Shown here piece after piece: positions 16,186-24,611 of a stretch of DNA of 32,942 nt. The DNA is from CAZVRZ01 sp964629965 (GTDB lineage: Bacteria > Chloroflexota > Anaerolineae > Anaerolineales > UBA4823). The notes under the pieces are model-generated. The model saw nothing but the letters and a program-made list of their open reading frames with translations, did no database searches and was not told the origin of the DNA. Made by a program: the position numbers and the translations under genes. The stretch lies in assembly GCA_964629965.1 (NCBI GenBank), contig CAZVRZ010000058.1:1-32942 (forward strand), written 5' to 3'. How positions within the stretch are numbered: position 1 is the first letter of the stretch; every line of letters starts with the position of its first letter.

Positions 16186-16872
16186 TCAGGCTGTCTCGCG
16201 ATTGAAGCGATAACCTATGCCAAAGACGGTTTCAATATAACGCGGCTTTTTGGCATCCGGCTCGATCTTGGCGCGCAGGTTTTTGATGTGGGCATCGATC
16301 GTGCGCTCGTAGCCCTCGTAAGCGCTGCCTTGCGTGGCTTCCAACAACTGCAAGCGGCTGAAAACCCGCCCCGGCTGGGCTGCCAGAGTGGCCAGGAGAC
16401 TAAATTCGGTAGGAGTCAATTCGAGCGGTTGCCCATTTTGCCTGGCGGCATGCGCCTCGATATCGATCTCCAGGCCGGCAACACGCAACACCTGAGGTGC
16501 GACGGTGCTTGCCTCGCTGCGCCGCAGCAAGGCGCGCACGCGGGCAGCCACAATGCGCGGTGAGAACGGCTTGGGAATGTAATCGTCTGCCCCTAGCTCC
16601 AGGCCGATCAGTTGGTCGGTTTCTTCTACCCGGGCGGTTAACATGATGATGGGGGTTTGCGCCTTGCGGCGGATGGCACGGGCCACATCCAGCCCATCCA
16701 TGCCGGGCAGATTGAGATCCAGGATGACCAGATCAGGATGCTTGTTTTCCCAGGTGGATAGGCCTGTGTCGCCTCGGTAGGCTGTAAGCACGCTGAAACC
16801 GGCCTGTTCTAGGTAGGAGCGCAGCACGCGCACCAATTCGGGTTCATCTTCTATGATTAAGATACTTGCCAT
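16186..16872 (-). CDS. OmpR/BaeR-family response regulator
   Basis: The 228-residue regulator has a receiver domain with acidic residues near E9-D10, phospho-acceptor Asp52 in VILDLNLPG, and Lys101 in YIPKPFS. A C-terminal winged-helix DNA-binding domain (about 128-225) includes LTPTEFSLLATLAAQPGRVFSR and the recognition-helix segment TIDAHIKNLRAKI. It is the partner of the kinase encoded 17 bases downstream. A TATAAT on the minus strand at 16948-16953 may be its -10 box, but no good -35 box accompanies it. A candidate target is the tandem repeat upstream of the neighbouring secreted-protein gene. Confidence 0.92.
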   Translation of the reverse strand: MASILIIEDEPELVRVLRSYLEQAGFSVLTAYRGDTGLSTWENKHPDLVILDLNLPGMDGLDVARAIRRKAQTPIIMLTARVEETDQLIGLELGADDYIPKPFSPRIVAARVRALLRRSEASTVAPQVLRVAGLEIDIEAHAARQNGQPLELTPTEFSLLATLAAQPGRVFSRLQLLEATQGSAYEGYERTIDAHIKNLRAKIEPDAKKPRYIETVFGIGYRFNRETA

Positions 16873-16972
16873 CGTCTGTTCTTTTCAAGATAGCTGACTG
16901 ACCTGGTGTTCGCAGTTGCTGAGGTAGGGTACGATTGTTCTTGTTTGATTATAAACGGAAATAGAAAAAACG

Positions 16973-17014
16973 TTTCGGGCGTGATAGACAAATTATTATC
17001 GATCACGCCCGAAA
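16973..17014 (-). terminator. Intrinsic terminator of the DUF2680-type gene
   Basis: A perfect 13-bp stem (16973-16985 with 17002-17014) has a 16-base loop. On the minus strand it is followed by CGTTTTTTC. It lies just after the secreted-protein gene and separates it from the two-component operon. Confidence 0.8.
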
Positions 17015-17033
17015 ATAAGATCAGAATGATATG

Positions 17034-17558
17034 TTAAGGCTGTGGGGTTTGTTCCTGCCACTTCCCGCCACCGCGTCCGCCACTGCCCATGCCTGTGCAT
17101 TGCCCATTGCTCATGCTGCCTCGCTGCCCCATGCGCTGCTGCATCCAATCGACCTGTTCCTGGGTGATCACACCATCGGCAACAGCTGCCTGCAGGGCGG
17201 CTGTGCGAGCTGCGCTCATCTTGGCGTTGAACTCATCTGTGCTCAGTCCTTGGTCCGCAGCATACTGCCAGAGAGTCTGGTCTTCAGCATGCAGCGACTC
17301 AAGCTGGTCTGTGGTCAGGCCAAAAGATTCTGCCAGGGCAGCCTGCATATAAATACGCAGCGGGTTCTCGGCGCCGGCTTGAGAACCACCCCAGCCGCCG
17401 TGCATGCCCATGCCACTACCGCGGCCGCCACGCATACCGGGGCCAAAAGCAGGCGCATCCTGGCCGGTAGGCGTAGGGTTTTGCGCATATGCATAACCTG
17501 TTACCACCAGGGCCATAACAACTGCAACGATCGTACCGATAAAAATCGACTTGTTCAT
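17034..17558 (-). CDS. Small secreted DUF2680/CpxP-like protein
   Basis: The 174-residue product has a signal peptide (hydrophobic 5-23, cleavage likely after AYA). A Gly/Met-rich segment follows (about 40-62). The helical domain holds an LTxxQ motif (LTTDQLESL) and the repeat-like LSTDEFNAKMSAARTAALQAAVADGVITQEQVDWMQQRM. The C-terminus is Gly-rich. The helix pattern fits DUF2680, and the LTxxQ motif recalls Spy/CpxP accessory proteins of envelope-stress systems. GGAGTG precedes the ATG. It has its own promoter region with tandem repeats and its own terminator, and lies directly upstream of a BaeRS-like pair. I infer that it may be a target or accessory sensor of that pair. Confidence 0.7.
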   Translation of the reverse strand: MNKSIFIGTIVAVVMALVVTGYAYAQNPTPTGQDAPAFGPGMRGGRGSGMGMHGGWGGSQAGAENPLRIYMQAALAESFGLTTDQLESLHAEDQTLWQYAADQGLSTDEFNAKMSAARTAALQAAVADGVITQEQVDWMQQRMGQRGSMSNGQCTGMGSGGRGGGKWQEQTPQP

Positions 17559-17606
17559 GTTCTTTCACTCCATTCTTTTCTTTGGTTTGTGTGTTCTGAT
17601 GATCCT

Positions 17607-17658
17607 AGTTTACCGAAAAGTTGTGAAGAAGTGATGAATTCTTTGTGGAGAAGTGATG
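17607..17658 (-). promoter_or_regulatory. Promoter with tandem 16-bp direct repeats upstream of the secreted-protein gene
   Basis: Plus-strand copies TTGTGAAGAAGTGATG (17621-17636) and TTGTGGAGAAGTGATG (17643-17658) differ at one base and are exactly 22 bp, two helical turns, apart. The minus-strand -10 box TAAACT (17607-17612) lies 17 bases from a poor -35 position (17630-17635) inside the first repeat. This is the usual layout for activation by an OmpR-family regulator. Confidence 0.6.
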
Positions 17659-17673
17659 GGATTTGACCTATCG

Positions 17674-19716
17674 CTATTCTTCTTCCCCGGCCAGGTAGCG
17701 GATCCTTTCCCAGGGTGGCGCCTTGGTTTCGTCGGCCAGGATAGAGCGCAATTCGAAGACCTGGTCGCGCAGGACCGCGGCCTTCTCGAATTCCAGGTTC
17801 TTGGCGGCCTCTTTCATCTGCTTTTCCAGTTCGGCGATCACCCGTTGGATCTCAGATTTACCCATGCCTGTGGTGCTCTTGACGTGGTAGCCTGCCTTAG
17901 ATTCGGCAACCGAATGCACGGAGATCTGGTCGGTCAGGTCGCGCACCGCCTTGAAGATACTGACGGGCTGGATGCCATGTGATTCGTTGTAGGCCTCCTG
18001 CTTGGCGCGGCGGCGGTTGGTTTCATCGATGGCGCGGCGCATAGAATCTGTGATTTTGTCAGCGTACATGATCACTTTACCCTCCACGTGCCGAGCCGCA
18101 CGTCCGATGGTCTGGATCAAGGCAGTGCCAGAACGCAGGAAGCCCTCTTTATCGGCGTCCAGGATAGCCACCAGGGATACTTCTGGCAAGTCCAGCCCTT
18201 CTCGCAGCAGGTTGATGCCAACCACTACATCGAAAACGCCCAGGCGCAAGTCGCGCAAGATGCCGATTCGTTCGAGGGTTTCTACTTCAGAATGCAAGTA
18301 ATGAACCTTGATGCCTAGCTCCATCAGGTAATCGGCTAACTTTTCAGCCATGCGCTTGGTCAGGGTAGTGACCAGTGTGCGCTGGCCCTTTTCAGTTCGC
18401 AGGCGGATCTCGCCGATCAGATCATCTACCTGGCCCTCAACCGGGCGTATTTCAACTTCTGGATCGACCAATCCGGTGGGCCGGATGATCTGTTCGACTA
18501 CTTTCCCGGCGCGCTGCAGCTCGAACTGAGCTGGTGTAGCGGAGGTGTAGACGGTGTAGCCCATGCGCTGTTCGAATTCCTCAAATTTAAGAGGGCGGTT
18601 GTCGATTGCGGAAGGCAGGCGGAAGCCATAATCGATCAATGTCTGCTTGCGAGAACGGTCACCGTTGTACATGCCGCGGATCTGGGGCACTGTCATGTGA
18701 GATTCATCCAACACCAGCAAATAGTCGCTGGGCAGGTAATCGACCAGTGTCCAGGGTGGAGAACCTACCGGGCGTAAATCCAGGTGACGCGAGTAGTTCT
18801 CGATGCCTGAGCAATAGCCGATCTCACGCAACATTTCCAAATCATACATGGTGCGCTGTTCAATACGCTGTGCCTCCAGCAACTTGTCTTGCGATTTGAA
18901 CAGGTTGATCCGCTCTTGTAGTTCGGTATCGATCTGGGAGATGGCTTGCTTGAGCTTGTCTTCGTCTGTGATAAAGTGCTTGGCAGGGTAGATGGCGATC
19001 GTTTCAAGCTCGCGGCGCAGTTCGCCGGTTACGGCATCGAATTCGATGATCCGTTCAACCTCGTCGCCAAAGAAGGTGATGCGGTAGCCGAAGCGATCCT
19101 GGTAGGCAGGGATAACTTCCAGCGTATCACCGCGCACGCGAAAAGTGCCCGGGCGCAGTTCCATATCGTTGCGCTCGTACTGGCTTTCGACCAATTGGCG
19201 CAGCAGCGCATTGCGCCGGTACAGGTTGCCACACTCCAGGTTGATCACCACCCGTCCGTAGGCTTCTGGGTTGCCCAAACCATAGATGCAAGAAACCGAA
19301 GCCACAATGATCACATCGCGGCGGGACATCAGCGCAGTGGTGGCCGACAGTCGCAAGCGCTCGATTTCTTCATTTACATCTGTTTCCTTCTCTATGTAAA
19401 GATCGTGGCGAGGTACGTAAGCCTCTGGCTGGTAGTAATCGTAATACGAGACAAAGTATTCGACCGCGTTGTCGGGGAAAAAGTCTTTGAATTCGGCATA
19501 AAGCTGAGCCGCCAGGGTTTTGTTGTGTGCCATTACCAGGGCGGGCATTTGTAACTGTTCAATTATGGATGCGATGGTGAAGGTTTTTCCGGTACCGGTG
19601 GCGCCGAGCAAAACCTGGTCGCGGCAACCCTGGCGAATACCTTCTACCAGTTGGCGGATCGCTTCGGGCTGGTCGCCGGTTGGCTGAAAAGGGGCAGATA
19701 GCTTAAAAGAAGGCAT
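17674..19716 (-). CDS. uvrB: Excinuclease ABC subunit B
   Basis: The 680-residue UvrB receives damaged DNA from UvrA, verifies the lesion and recruits UvrC. Visible features are Walker A GATGTGKT (38-45), the lesion-probing beta-hairpin YYDYYQPEAYVP (91-102) and the helicase box VLDESHM. Helicase motif VI (QTIGRAARH) and a C-terminal UVR motif (about 632-667; VIAELEKQMKEAAKNLEFEKAAVLRDQ) complete the protein. Length is normal. The ATG at 19716 has AGGAGC five bases upstream. It is transcribed alone or with the upstream PHP gene. Upstream sites resembling SOS boxes suggest damage induction. Confidence 0.97.
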   Translation of the reverse strand: MPSFKLSAPFQPTGDQPEAIRQLVEGIRQGCRDQVLLGATGTGKTFTIASIIEQLQMPALVMAHNKTLAAQLYAEFKDFFPDNAVEYFVSYYDYYQPEAYVPRHDLYIEKETDVNEEIERLRLSATTALMSRRDVIIVASVSCIYGLGNPEAYGRVVINLECGNLYRRNALLRQLVESQYERNDMELRPGTFRVRGDTLEVIPAYQDRFGYRITFFGDEVERIIEFDAVTGELRRELETIAIYPAKHFITDEDKLKQAISQIDTELQERINLFKSQDKLLEAQRIEQRTMYDLEMLREIGYCSGIENYSRHLDLRPVGSPPWTLVDYLPSDYLLVLDESHMTVPQIRGMYNGDRSRKQTLIDYGFRLPSAIDNRPLKFEEFEQRMGYTVYTSATPAQFELQRAGKVVEQIIRPTGLVDPEVEIRPVEGQVDDLIGEIRLRTEKGQRTLVTTLTKRMAEKLADYLMELGIKVHYLHSEVETLERIGILRDLRLGVFDVVVGINLLREGLDLPEVSLVAILDADKEGFLRSGTALIQTIGRAARHVEGKVIMYADKITDSMRRAIDETNRRRAKQEAYNESHGIQPVSIFKAVRDLTDQISVHSVAESKAGYHVKSTTGMGKSEIQRVIAELEKQMKEAAKNLEFEKAAVLRDQVFELRSILADETKAPPWERIRYLAGEEE

Positions 19717-19735
19717 GGCAAGCTCCTGTGCGAAA

Positions 19736-19805
19736 GAACGATCGTACTAAGATGATTCGTCAGGGTGACAAGGATAGCACATATCTCTAGTTAGAACAAG
19801 GGTTC
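19736..19805 (-). promoter_or_regulatory. Putative uvrB promoter flanked by two SOS-box-like sites
   Basis: A perfect GAAC-N4-GTTC site (GAACAAGGGTTC, 19794-19805) and a one-mismatch copy (GAACGATCGTAC, 19736-19747) lie 78 and 20 bases upstream of uvrB. GAAC-N4-GTTC is the core of the Bacillus-type LexA box. A TTGTCA (minus strand, 19766-19771) lies between them; a matching -10 (TACGAT) would overlap the proximal site but with a long 19-base spacer. Confidence 0.5.
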
Positions 19806-19891
19806 TGTAATTCGCAGGCTCATGTAAACGCTGCCAGCAAAGCTAACGACTTGTGAGCGCCTCTCAATGAACAGTACAGTGCTTTTTATTC

Positions 19892-20962
19892 CTAGGGGCG
19901 CACATAGATGGGATTGCTGTATATCCAACCTCGACGATGTCCATAGTATTGGATGTAGGCTTCCAGGCGATAAACTCCCGGCTCGGTAGTGATATGGGTG
20001 CAGCTATCCTTATTCTTCCAGATTTTTATAGTTTTCCCATCTTTGATCAAGGCACACTCTGTGCGCTGTGGTAGGCGTACCTGGAAGGTGAGCCCGTTTT
20101 CGGCTGAGATCTCATCTCCCATCCAGGCCGTATGCTCTTTGCCATGAGCTGTAAAACGAAAGCCACGCGTCGAAGCCGGCAAATCGTATCCCACAAAGGC
20201 GTGTCCCTGGCGCATGGCGTCCAGGATCGCTTGTGAATCTTGATGGACGTCGCCCTGCAGTGGTTCGGGAATCAGCAGGTGGGTGTTGATGGCCTTGAAA
20301 TGGAATTCGTGGGGGAAGATCGTGCGGCGCAGCGGGCCCATTTTGGCTGGGATGGCATGCGCATCCGAACCGCCGATGGCCGCCACGCGACGGCCCTGAA
20401 CCAGCAACTGATCCCAGCGCTGCAGTGTTTCAGGATAAGGCGCCTGGGCCACCAGGTGCGGGTTGTAGGCATAAAAGATGGCATGAAGTCTGGATTTGAT
20501 GCGCCCTTTAAACTCCGATAAGCCGTTCCAAAGCTCGATACCGGTATAGCCCTGCACTTCCCAATCGACCCAGGAAATATCCGTTTCATTGATACTGGGC
20601 GACTCTGGATCGACTGGGTGGGCGATGAAAGCCACTCCGCCGGCTCGAGCTACGCTGTCGAGCAGTGTTTGGGGATGATAGGCGTATGTGGCCAATTCGC
20701 GGCCTGCTCCGAAAACCAGCAGGTGATTCTTTTGTGGAGCGCGTGCCTGATCATGGATCTCTTCACCGATCATGAGCAGCACGCGGCGATTGCCCTCAAT
20801 GTAATAATCATCTAACCCGCTGACCCAAACATTATGATCGGTTATGATGACGGCATCCAAACCTGCTCGCAGGGCCGCCTGCGCGATTTGGGAATGAGTA
20901 ACATGCCCATCAGAGTACAATGTGTGCATATGGAGGTTGATGACAATTTCATGCATGACCAT
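19892..20962 (-). CDS. PHP-domain metallohydrolase (CehA/McbA-like)
   Basis: The protein has about 356 residues, counted from ATG 20962 (MVMHEIV), which has GGAAG nine bases upstream. PHP-domain metal motifs are present in order: NLHMHTLYSDGH near the N-terminus, TDHN, EEIH, FIAHP and GGSDAHA. A C-terminal beta domain ends GVYRLEAYIQYYGHRRGWIYSNPIYV, as in CehA/McbA-type hydrolases. It is a cytoplasmic phosphoesterase or related metal-dependent hydrolase; the substrate is not evident. It is divergent from secG. A longer in-frame start at 21013 exists but adds residues without similarity to the PHP start. Confidence 0.82.
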   Translation of the reverse strand: MVMHEIVINLHMHTLYSDGHVTHSQIAQAALRAGLDAVIITDHNVWVSGLDDYYIEGNRRVLLMIGEEIHDQARAPQKNHLLVFGAGRELATYAYHPQTLLDSVARAGGVAFIAHPVDPESPSINETDISWVDWEVQGYTGIELWNGLSEFKGRIKSRLHAIFYAYNPHLVAQAPYPETLQRWDQLLVQGRRVAAIGGSDAHAIPAKMGPLRRTIFPHEFHFKAINTHLLIPEPLQGDVHQDSQAILDAMRQGHAFVGYDLPASTRGFRFTAHGKEHTAWMGDEISAENGLTFQVRLPQRTECALIKDGKTIKIWKNKDSCTHITTEPGVYRLEAYIQYYGHRRGWIYSNPIYVRP

Positions 20963-21076
20963 TTGACGATTCTTCCAACGAAAGGTATAATCCGCCTGCC
21001 TGGGATTCGGCATTTGATCAAATTAGATCGAAGTCGGTGATTGTGGGCAAACTGAAATGTAATTTGGAGGCCAGTT

Positions 21077-21301
21077 GTGGAAAAGTTTTTTGATGGTGCA
21101 TTGATTATAACGTCAATTGCCCTAATTGCGAGTGTGATCTTGCAAAGCAAAGGCGCCGGCCTGGGTGGTTTGACCGGAGCGGATACCGGCGGTATCTTTA
21201 CTGCTCGCCGTGGAATTGAAAAAACCTTGTTTTGGATTACGATTGGATTATCTGTTTTATTCTTTGTCCTGGCCATTGCCACGGTCATGATCAGAGGATA
21301 G
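21077..21301 (+). CDS. secG: Preprotein translocase subunit SecG
   Basis: The 74-residue protein is the small accessory subunit of the SecYEG channel. It has two membrane helices (about 5-23 and 50-71) joined by the conserved cytoplasmic loop ILQSKGAGLGGLTGADTGGIFTARRGIEK. It starts at GTG 21077, with GGAGG at 21066-21070 six bases upstream. A terminator-like hairpin lies between it and the peptide-binding protein gene. Confidence 0.93.
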   Translation: MEKFFDGALIITSIALIASVILQSKGAGLGGLTGADTGGIFTARRGIEKTLFWITIGLSVLFFVLAIATVMIRG

Positions 21302-21349
21302 GTTTGAATCCATAGGGTGTCTCAGGGTTTGCCGGGTCGCCGTGAATAA

Positions 21350-21394
21350 GGTGCTTTTGGGCGGCTCGTGGCCTGGTCCTGAGCGCCTTTTTTT
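21350..21394 (+). terminator. Intrinsic terminator after secG
   Basis: GGTGCT (21350-21355) pairs with AGCGCC (21382-21387), including one G-U pair, enclosing a GC-rich loop. Seven T residues follow (21388-21394). The next ATG is only nine bases further and has no ribosome-binding site, so read-through or attenuation could feed the next gene. Confidence 0.6.
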
Positions 21395-21403
21395 GTTATC
21401 AAG

Positions 21404-23104
21404 ATGAAAAGACTGCGTTGGCCCCTTCTGATCGCGTTGTTGGCGTTGGTGATCATCGCTGCGTTGTTGATGCGCGAGCAGCCTGTGCTGGTTCCAGTGC
21501 TTCCGGTGGTCGAACCTGCTACTGGAGGCGTATATGTTGAAGGGTTGGTTGGCTCTTTTGTCCGTTTGAACCCATTGCTTGATTATTACAATAAGCCGGA
21601 CCGAGATGTAGACCGTTTGATCTTTAGCGGGCTGTTGCATTTTGATGATCGCGGCCAACCCCAGAAGGATCTGGCCGATTCGTGGGGCATCTCGCAGGAT
21701 GGCACCGTATATAACTTTTCGCTGCGTGCTGATGCTGTATGGCATGATGGTAACCCCGTGAAAAGCGATGATGTGATCTTCACGATTGAGCGCATGCGTG
21801 AAGATGGTTCGCTTTTGCCGGACGATCTGCGCGAGTTGTGGCGCCAGGTGGAAGTGCGGCGACTGGACGATAAAATGTTACAGTTCCGCCTGCCCGAGCC
21901 TTATTCTCCGTTCCTAGATTACCTGACGTTTGGCATTGTGCCCGAGCACTTATATGGCGACCTGATCTTGGATGAGATCATCGATTCGCCGCTGAATATG
22001 CAGCCGGTGGGCAGCGGTCCATACCGCTTCAACCAATTGATCATTGAAAACGGTCAGATCGTGGGCGTGGCGTTGTCGGCCTTCAGCGATTATTATGGGG
22101 CGGCCCCTTTTATTGAGCAGATTGCTTTTCGCTATTATCCGGATGCGACTGCTGCGCTGGCTGCTTACCGCTCTGGTGAAACTCTGGGCATTGGCGATGT
22201 CGGCATGGATATTTTGCCGGAGGTGCTTGCAGAACCTAAGCTGAATCTTCACACTGGGCGCCTGCCAGAGATGTCGCTGCTCTTGCTTAATCTTGGCCAG
22301 ACCCAGCTTCCGTTTCTTCAACAGGCAGAAATTCGACATGCTTTGATGTCTGGTTTGAATCGCCAGTGGATGGTAGATCGCTTGTTGGGGGGGCAGGCGA
22401 TCGTAGCGGATGGGCCGATCTTCCCCGGCACCTGGGCTTACTATGAAAGGGTTGAACACATTTCCTACGAACCTGAAGCAGCCATTGAAGTGCTCAAACA
22501 AGCAGGCTTTACCATGCCGGCAGATGGCAGCAGTGCCCGGGCAAACCAGGACGGGGTTAAATTATCTTTTGAGCTGCTCTACCCGGATGATGAGAAGCAC
22601 CGCCTCCTGGCAGAAGCAATACAGCGTGATTGGGGAGGCATTGGCGTGAGTGTGACCCTCAAACCGGTCACATATGAAGACTTGTTGGGCAGCCTTGAAC
22701 AACGTTCCTACCAGGTGGCCCTGGTGGATCTGAACCTGTCTCGCTCGCCTGACCCGGATCCATACCCCTTCTGGCACCAAGCGCAGACCGTTGGTGGTCA
22801 AAACTATTCTATGTGGGATGATCGCCAGGCCAGCGAATACTTGGAGCAAGCGCGCATTATGGTGGACCAGGCAGAACGCGCCCGCCTGTATCGTAATTTT
22901 CAAGTGCGCTTTGCCGAGGATCTGCCGGCGCTGCCGTTGTTTTATCCGGTTTACCGGTATGCAGTCGATCAGCAGGTGTTGGGCGTTAGCATGGGCCCGT
23001 TGTTTGACACAAGCGACCGTTTCAATATCATTACCAAGTGGTACCTGATTACGAAGAAGTCGAGCGGCACTGCTACGCCAGCGGCAACGAACACTGCACC
23101 CTGA
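21404..23104 (+). CDS. Family 5 peptide/nickel-type solute-binding protein, membrane-anchored
   Basis: The 566-residue SBP_bac_5 protein resembles DppA/OppA. Typical blocks are LNPLLDYYNKPDRDVDRLIFSGLLHFD, LADSWGISQDGTVYNFSLRADAVWHDGNPVKSDDV and VGSGPYRFN. The N-terminus is a hydrophobic helix (about 6-22) without a lipobox Cys, so it is either anchored by that helix or secreted. The C-terminus is a short Thr/Ala/Pro tail. No permease or ATPase genes accompany it, so it is an orphan binding protein here. The ATG at 21404 lacks a Shine-Dalgarno and directly follows the terminator of secG. Its stop abuts the stop of the convergent phosphodiesterase gene. Confidence 0.85.
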   Translation: MKRLRWPLLIALLALVIIAALLMREQPVLVPVLPVVEPATGGVYVEGLVGSFVRLNPLLDYYNKPDRDVDRLIFSGLLHFDDRGQPQKDLADSWGISQDGTVYNFSLRADAVWHDGNPVKSDDVIFTIERMREDGSLLPDDLRELWRQVEVRRLDDKMLQFRLPEPYSPFLDYLTFGIVPEHLYGDLILDEIIDSPLNMQPVGSGPYRFNQLIIENGQIVGVALSAFSDYYGAAPFIEQIAFRYYPDATAALAAYRSGETLGIGDVGMDILPEVLAEPKLNLHTGRLPEMSLLLLNLGQTQLPFLQQAEIRHALMSGLNRQWMVDRLLGGQAIVADGPIFPGTWAYYERVEHISYEPEAAIEVLKQAGFTMPADGSSARANQDGVKLSFELLYPDDEKHRLLAEAIQRDWGGIGVSVTLKPVTYEDLLGSLEQRSYQVALVDLNLSRSPDPDPYPFWHQAQTVGGQNYSMWDDRQASEYLEQARIMVDQAERARLYRNFQVRFAEDLPALPLFYPVYRYAVDQQVLGVSMGPLFDTSDRFNIITKWYLITKKSSGTATPAATNTAP

Positions 23105-24586
23105 TTACCAGCCCATTATTTGTCGCAAACCGAAAGCCACATCCACGTTGCTCACCCGGCGATTGTTTTCCTGCAGGCAGCGCTGCTGAATAGCCTGGAA
23201 GATGGTTTGTTGTATGGCCACGATCTGTTCGGGCTCGCCCTGGGGCAGGGTGTACGACAAGATTGCTGTAGAGTCTTCGGGGTGCAAACCGCCATGCATG
23301 CCTTTGTAGGGCAGTAAAGTAAAGCTGTATCCCTGGCGGGTATTTGAGAACAGCAAGATATCGCCGGTGACCGGGCTGGACATGTAATGCAGGCGGTTGG
23401 CGGCGTCGACCATTTCTAGCTCAGGATGAACAGCCTCGAAATCAGCAATGGAGAGCAATCCTTGCGGTGTATATGCCTGGTAATCTGCATACCAGCCATC
23501 GTGTTCTACGTTACGCACTGCGATCATTTCCAGAGCGTCTTGCAGCTCTTTGCTATATTTGCCATGTTGGTTGCTATCCCAGAAGGCCTGGGCAAGCCGC
23601 AGCACATCTTCCTGGAAGCGAGGCGGATCAGACCATTGTCCATCTCTTCGTTTCAGGTAAACTTGCGCCATGCCGCCACATTGGTTGAGCAGAGCATCGC
23701 AGTGGTCGTCTTCTAGCCAGTGGTCATTCACATCCAGGCCCAGGCCCTGGAAAACGTATCCATACTCGCGATCGAAGAGCAATCCTACCTTGAGAGCATG
23801 CAAATCATCATTGAGCACTGCAATTTGTCCATGATCGGAGAAAAGACAATACAAAGTGCCGGGCGCCAACCCCAGGTCCTGGTAAGCATCTAAAAAGACT
23901 CCCACCTGGCGGTCGATCACTTTCTCCATATACTCCACCTGCACCTGTGGGCCGTGCAAGTGCGATTCATGGTCCAGGCCAAAGAAATACAGTGTCAAGA
24001 TATCAGGCCGTTTGCCAGACTGCAGGTGTTGGATCACATCTGCGAGCATGCGATCATCGTATTTTTCGCCAAAATCGGGACTGGTCACCGAGGCAAAAAG
24101 CTTCCATTCATCGGCGCCGGGTTTTAACCAATACTGCGCCCCATGAGCATACATATTGTATGCTACCGTGGAGACCAAGCCGTGTAAGCTGGCGGTTTCA
24201 TAGATCGTATCTACTTCGGGATTGATTGCCCGCCCTGCCAATCCTTGCAAAAAGACCTGGGGAGCGTCGAGGAAATCAAATTGATATTGGCGCGGGCGGC
24301 CTTCATTGATGCGGCCAAAACGATCGAAGAACATGTTGCCCGGTATCCAATGTTGGCGTGGGTGAGCGCCGGTGAAGCTGGATGCCTGGCAGCAGTATGT
24401 GACAGAAGGGGCGTTCGAGATTGCATCAAAGTACAGCCCGGCAATATTTTCCAGGCGGTTACTGCCCAGGATGCGGGCAATATTGGGCAGCCGGTTTTCA
24501 TGCAGCGCCTGGATGAAAACATCGCTACGTAGAGCGTCGATATCCAGTAAGACCAGGCGCGTGGGACGGTATCTGTGTGTATCCAT
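23105..24586 (-). CDS. Type I phosphodiesterase/nucleotide pyrophosphatase-like (alkaline phosphatase superfamily)
   Basis: This 493-residue metallo-phosphoesterase carries the two-zinc site of the superfamily. Asp15 lies in LVLLDIDALRSD. The likely nucleophile is Thr63 in NAPSVTYCCQASSFTGAHP, followed by the family pattern HWIPGN. Other ligands are Asp205 and His209 in GLDHESHLHG, Asp251-His252 in FSDHGQ, and the His near HGGLHPED. There is no signal peptide, so it is probably cytoplasmic. The substrate is unknown; nucleotide or phosphonate esters are typical for the family. The ATG at 24586 lacks a Shine-Dalgarno. TAAAAT lies six bases upstream and could be a -10 box for a leaderless mRNA, but no -35 is visible. 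Confidence 0.8.
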   Translation of the reverse strand: MDTHRYRPTRLVLLDIDALRSDVFIQALHENRLPNIARILGSNRLENIAGLYFDAISNAPSVTYCCQASSFTGAHPRQHWIPGNMFFDRFGRINEGRPRQYQFDFLDAPQVFLQGLAGRAINPEVDTIYETASLHGLVSTVAYNMYAHGAQYWLKPGADEWKLFASVTSPDFGEKYDDRMLADVIQHLQSGKRPDILTLYFFGLDHESHLHGPQVQVEYMEKVIDRQVGVFLDAYQDLGLAPGTLYCLFSDHGQIAVLNDDLHALKVGLLFDREYGYVFQGLGLDVNDHWLEDDHCDALLNQCGGMAQVYLKRRDGQWSDPPRFQEDVLRLAQAFWDSNQHGKYSKELQDALEMIAVRNVEHDGWYADYQAYTPQGLLSIADFEAVHPELEMVDAANRLHYMSSPVTGDILLFSNTRQGYSFTLLPYKGMHGGLHPEDSTAILSYTLPQGEPEQIVAIQQTIFQAIQQRCLQENNRRVSNVDVAFGLRQIMGW

Positions 24587-24611
24587 AATAAAATTTTAGC
24601 ATGGATTCGCG

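Noticed and set aside
21301..21400. Small SRP (4.5S) RNA between secG and the binding-protein gene
   Set aside because: The conserved SRP tetraloop region (GGUCAGG...GGAAGGAAGCAGCC) is absent; the stem with a T-tract fits a terminator.
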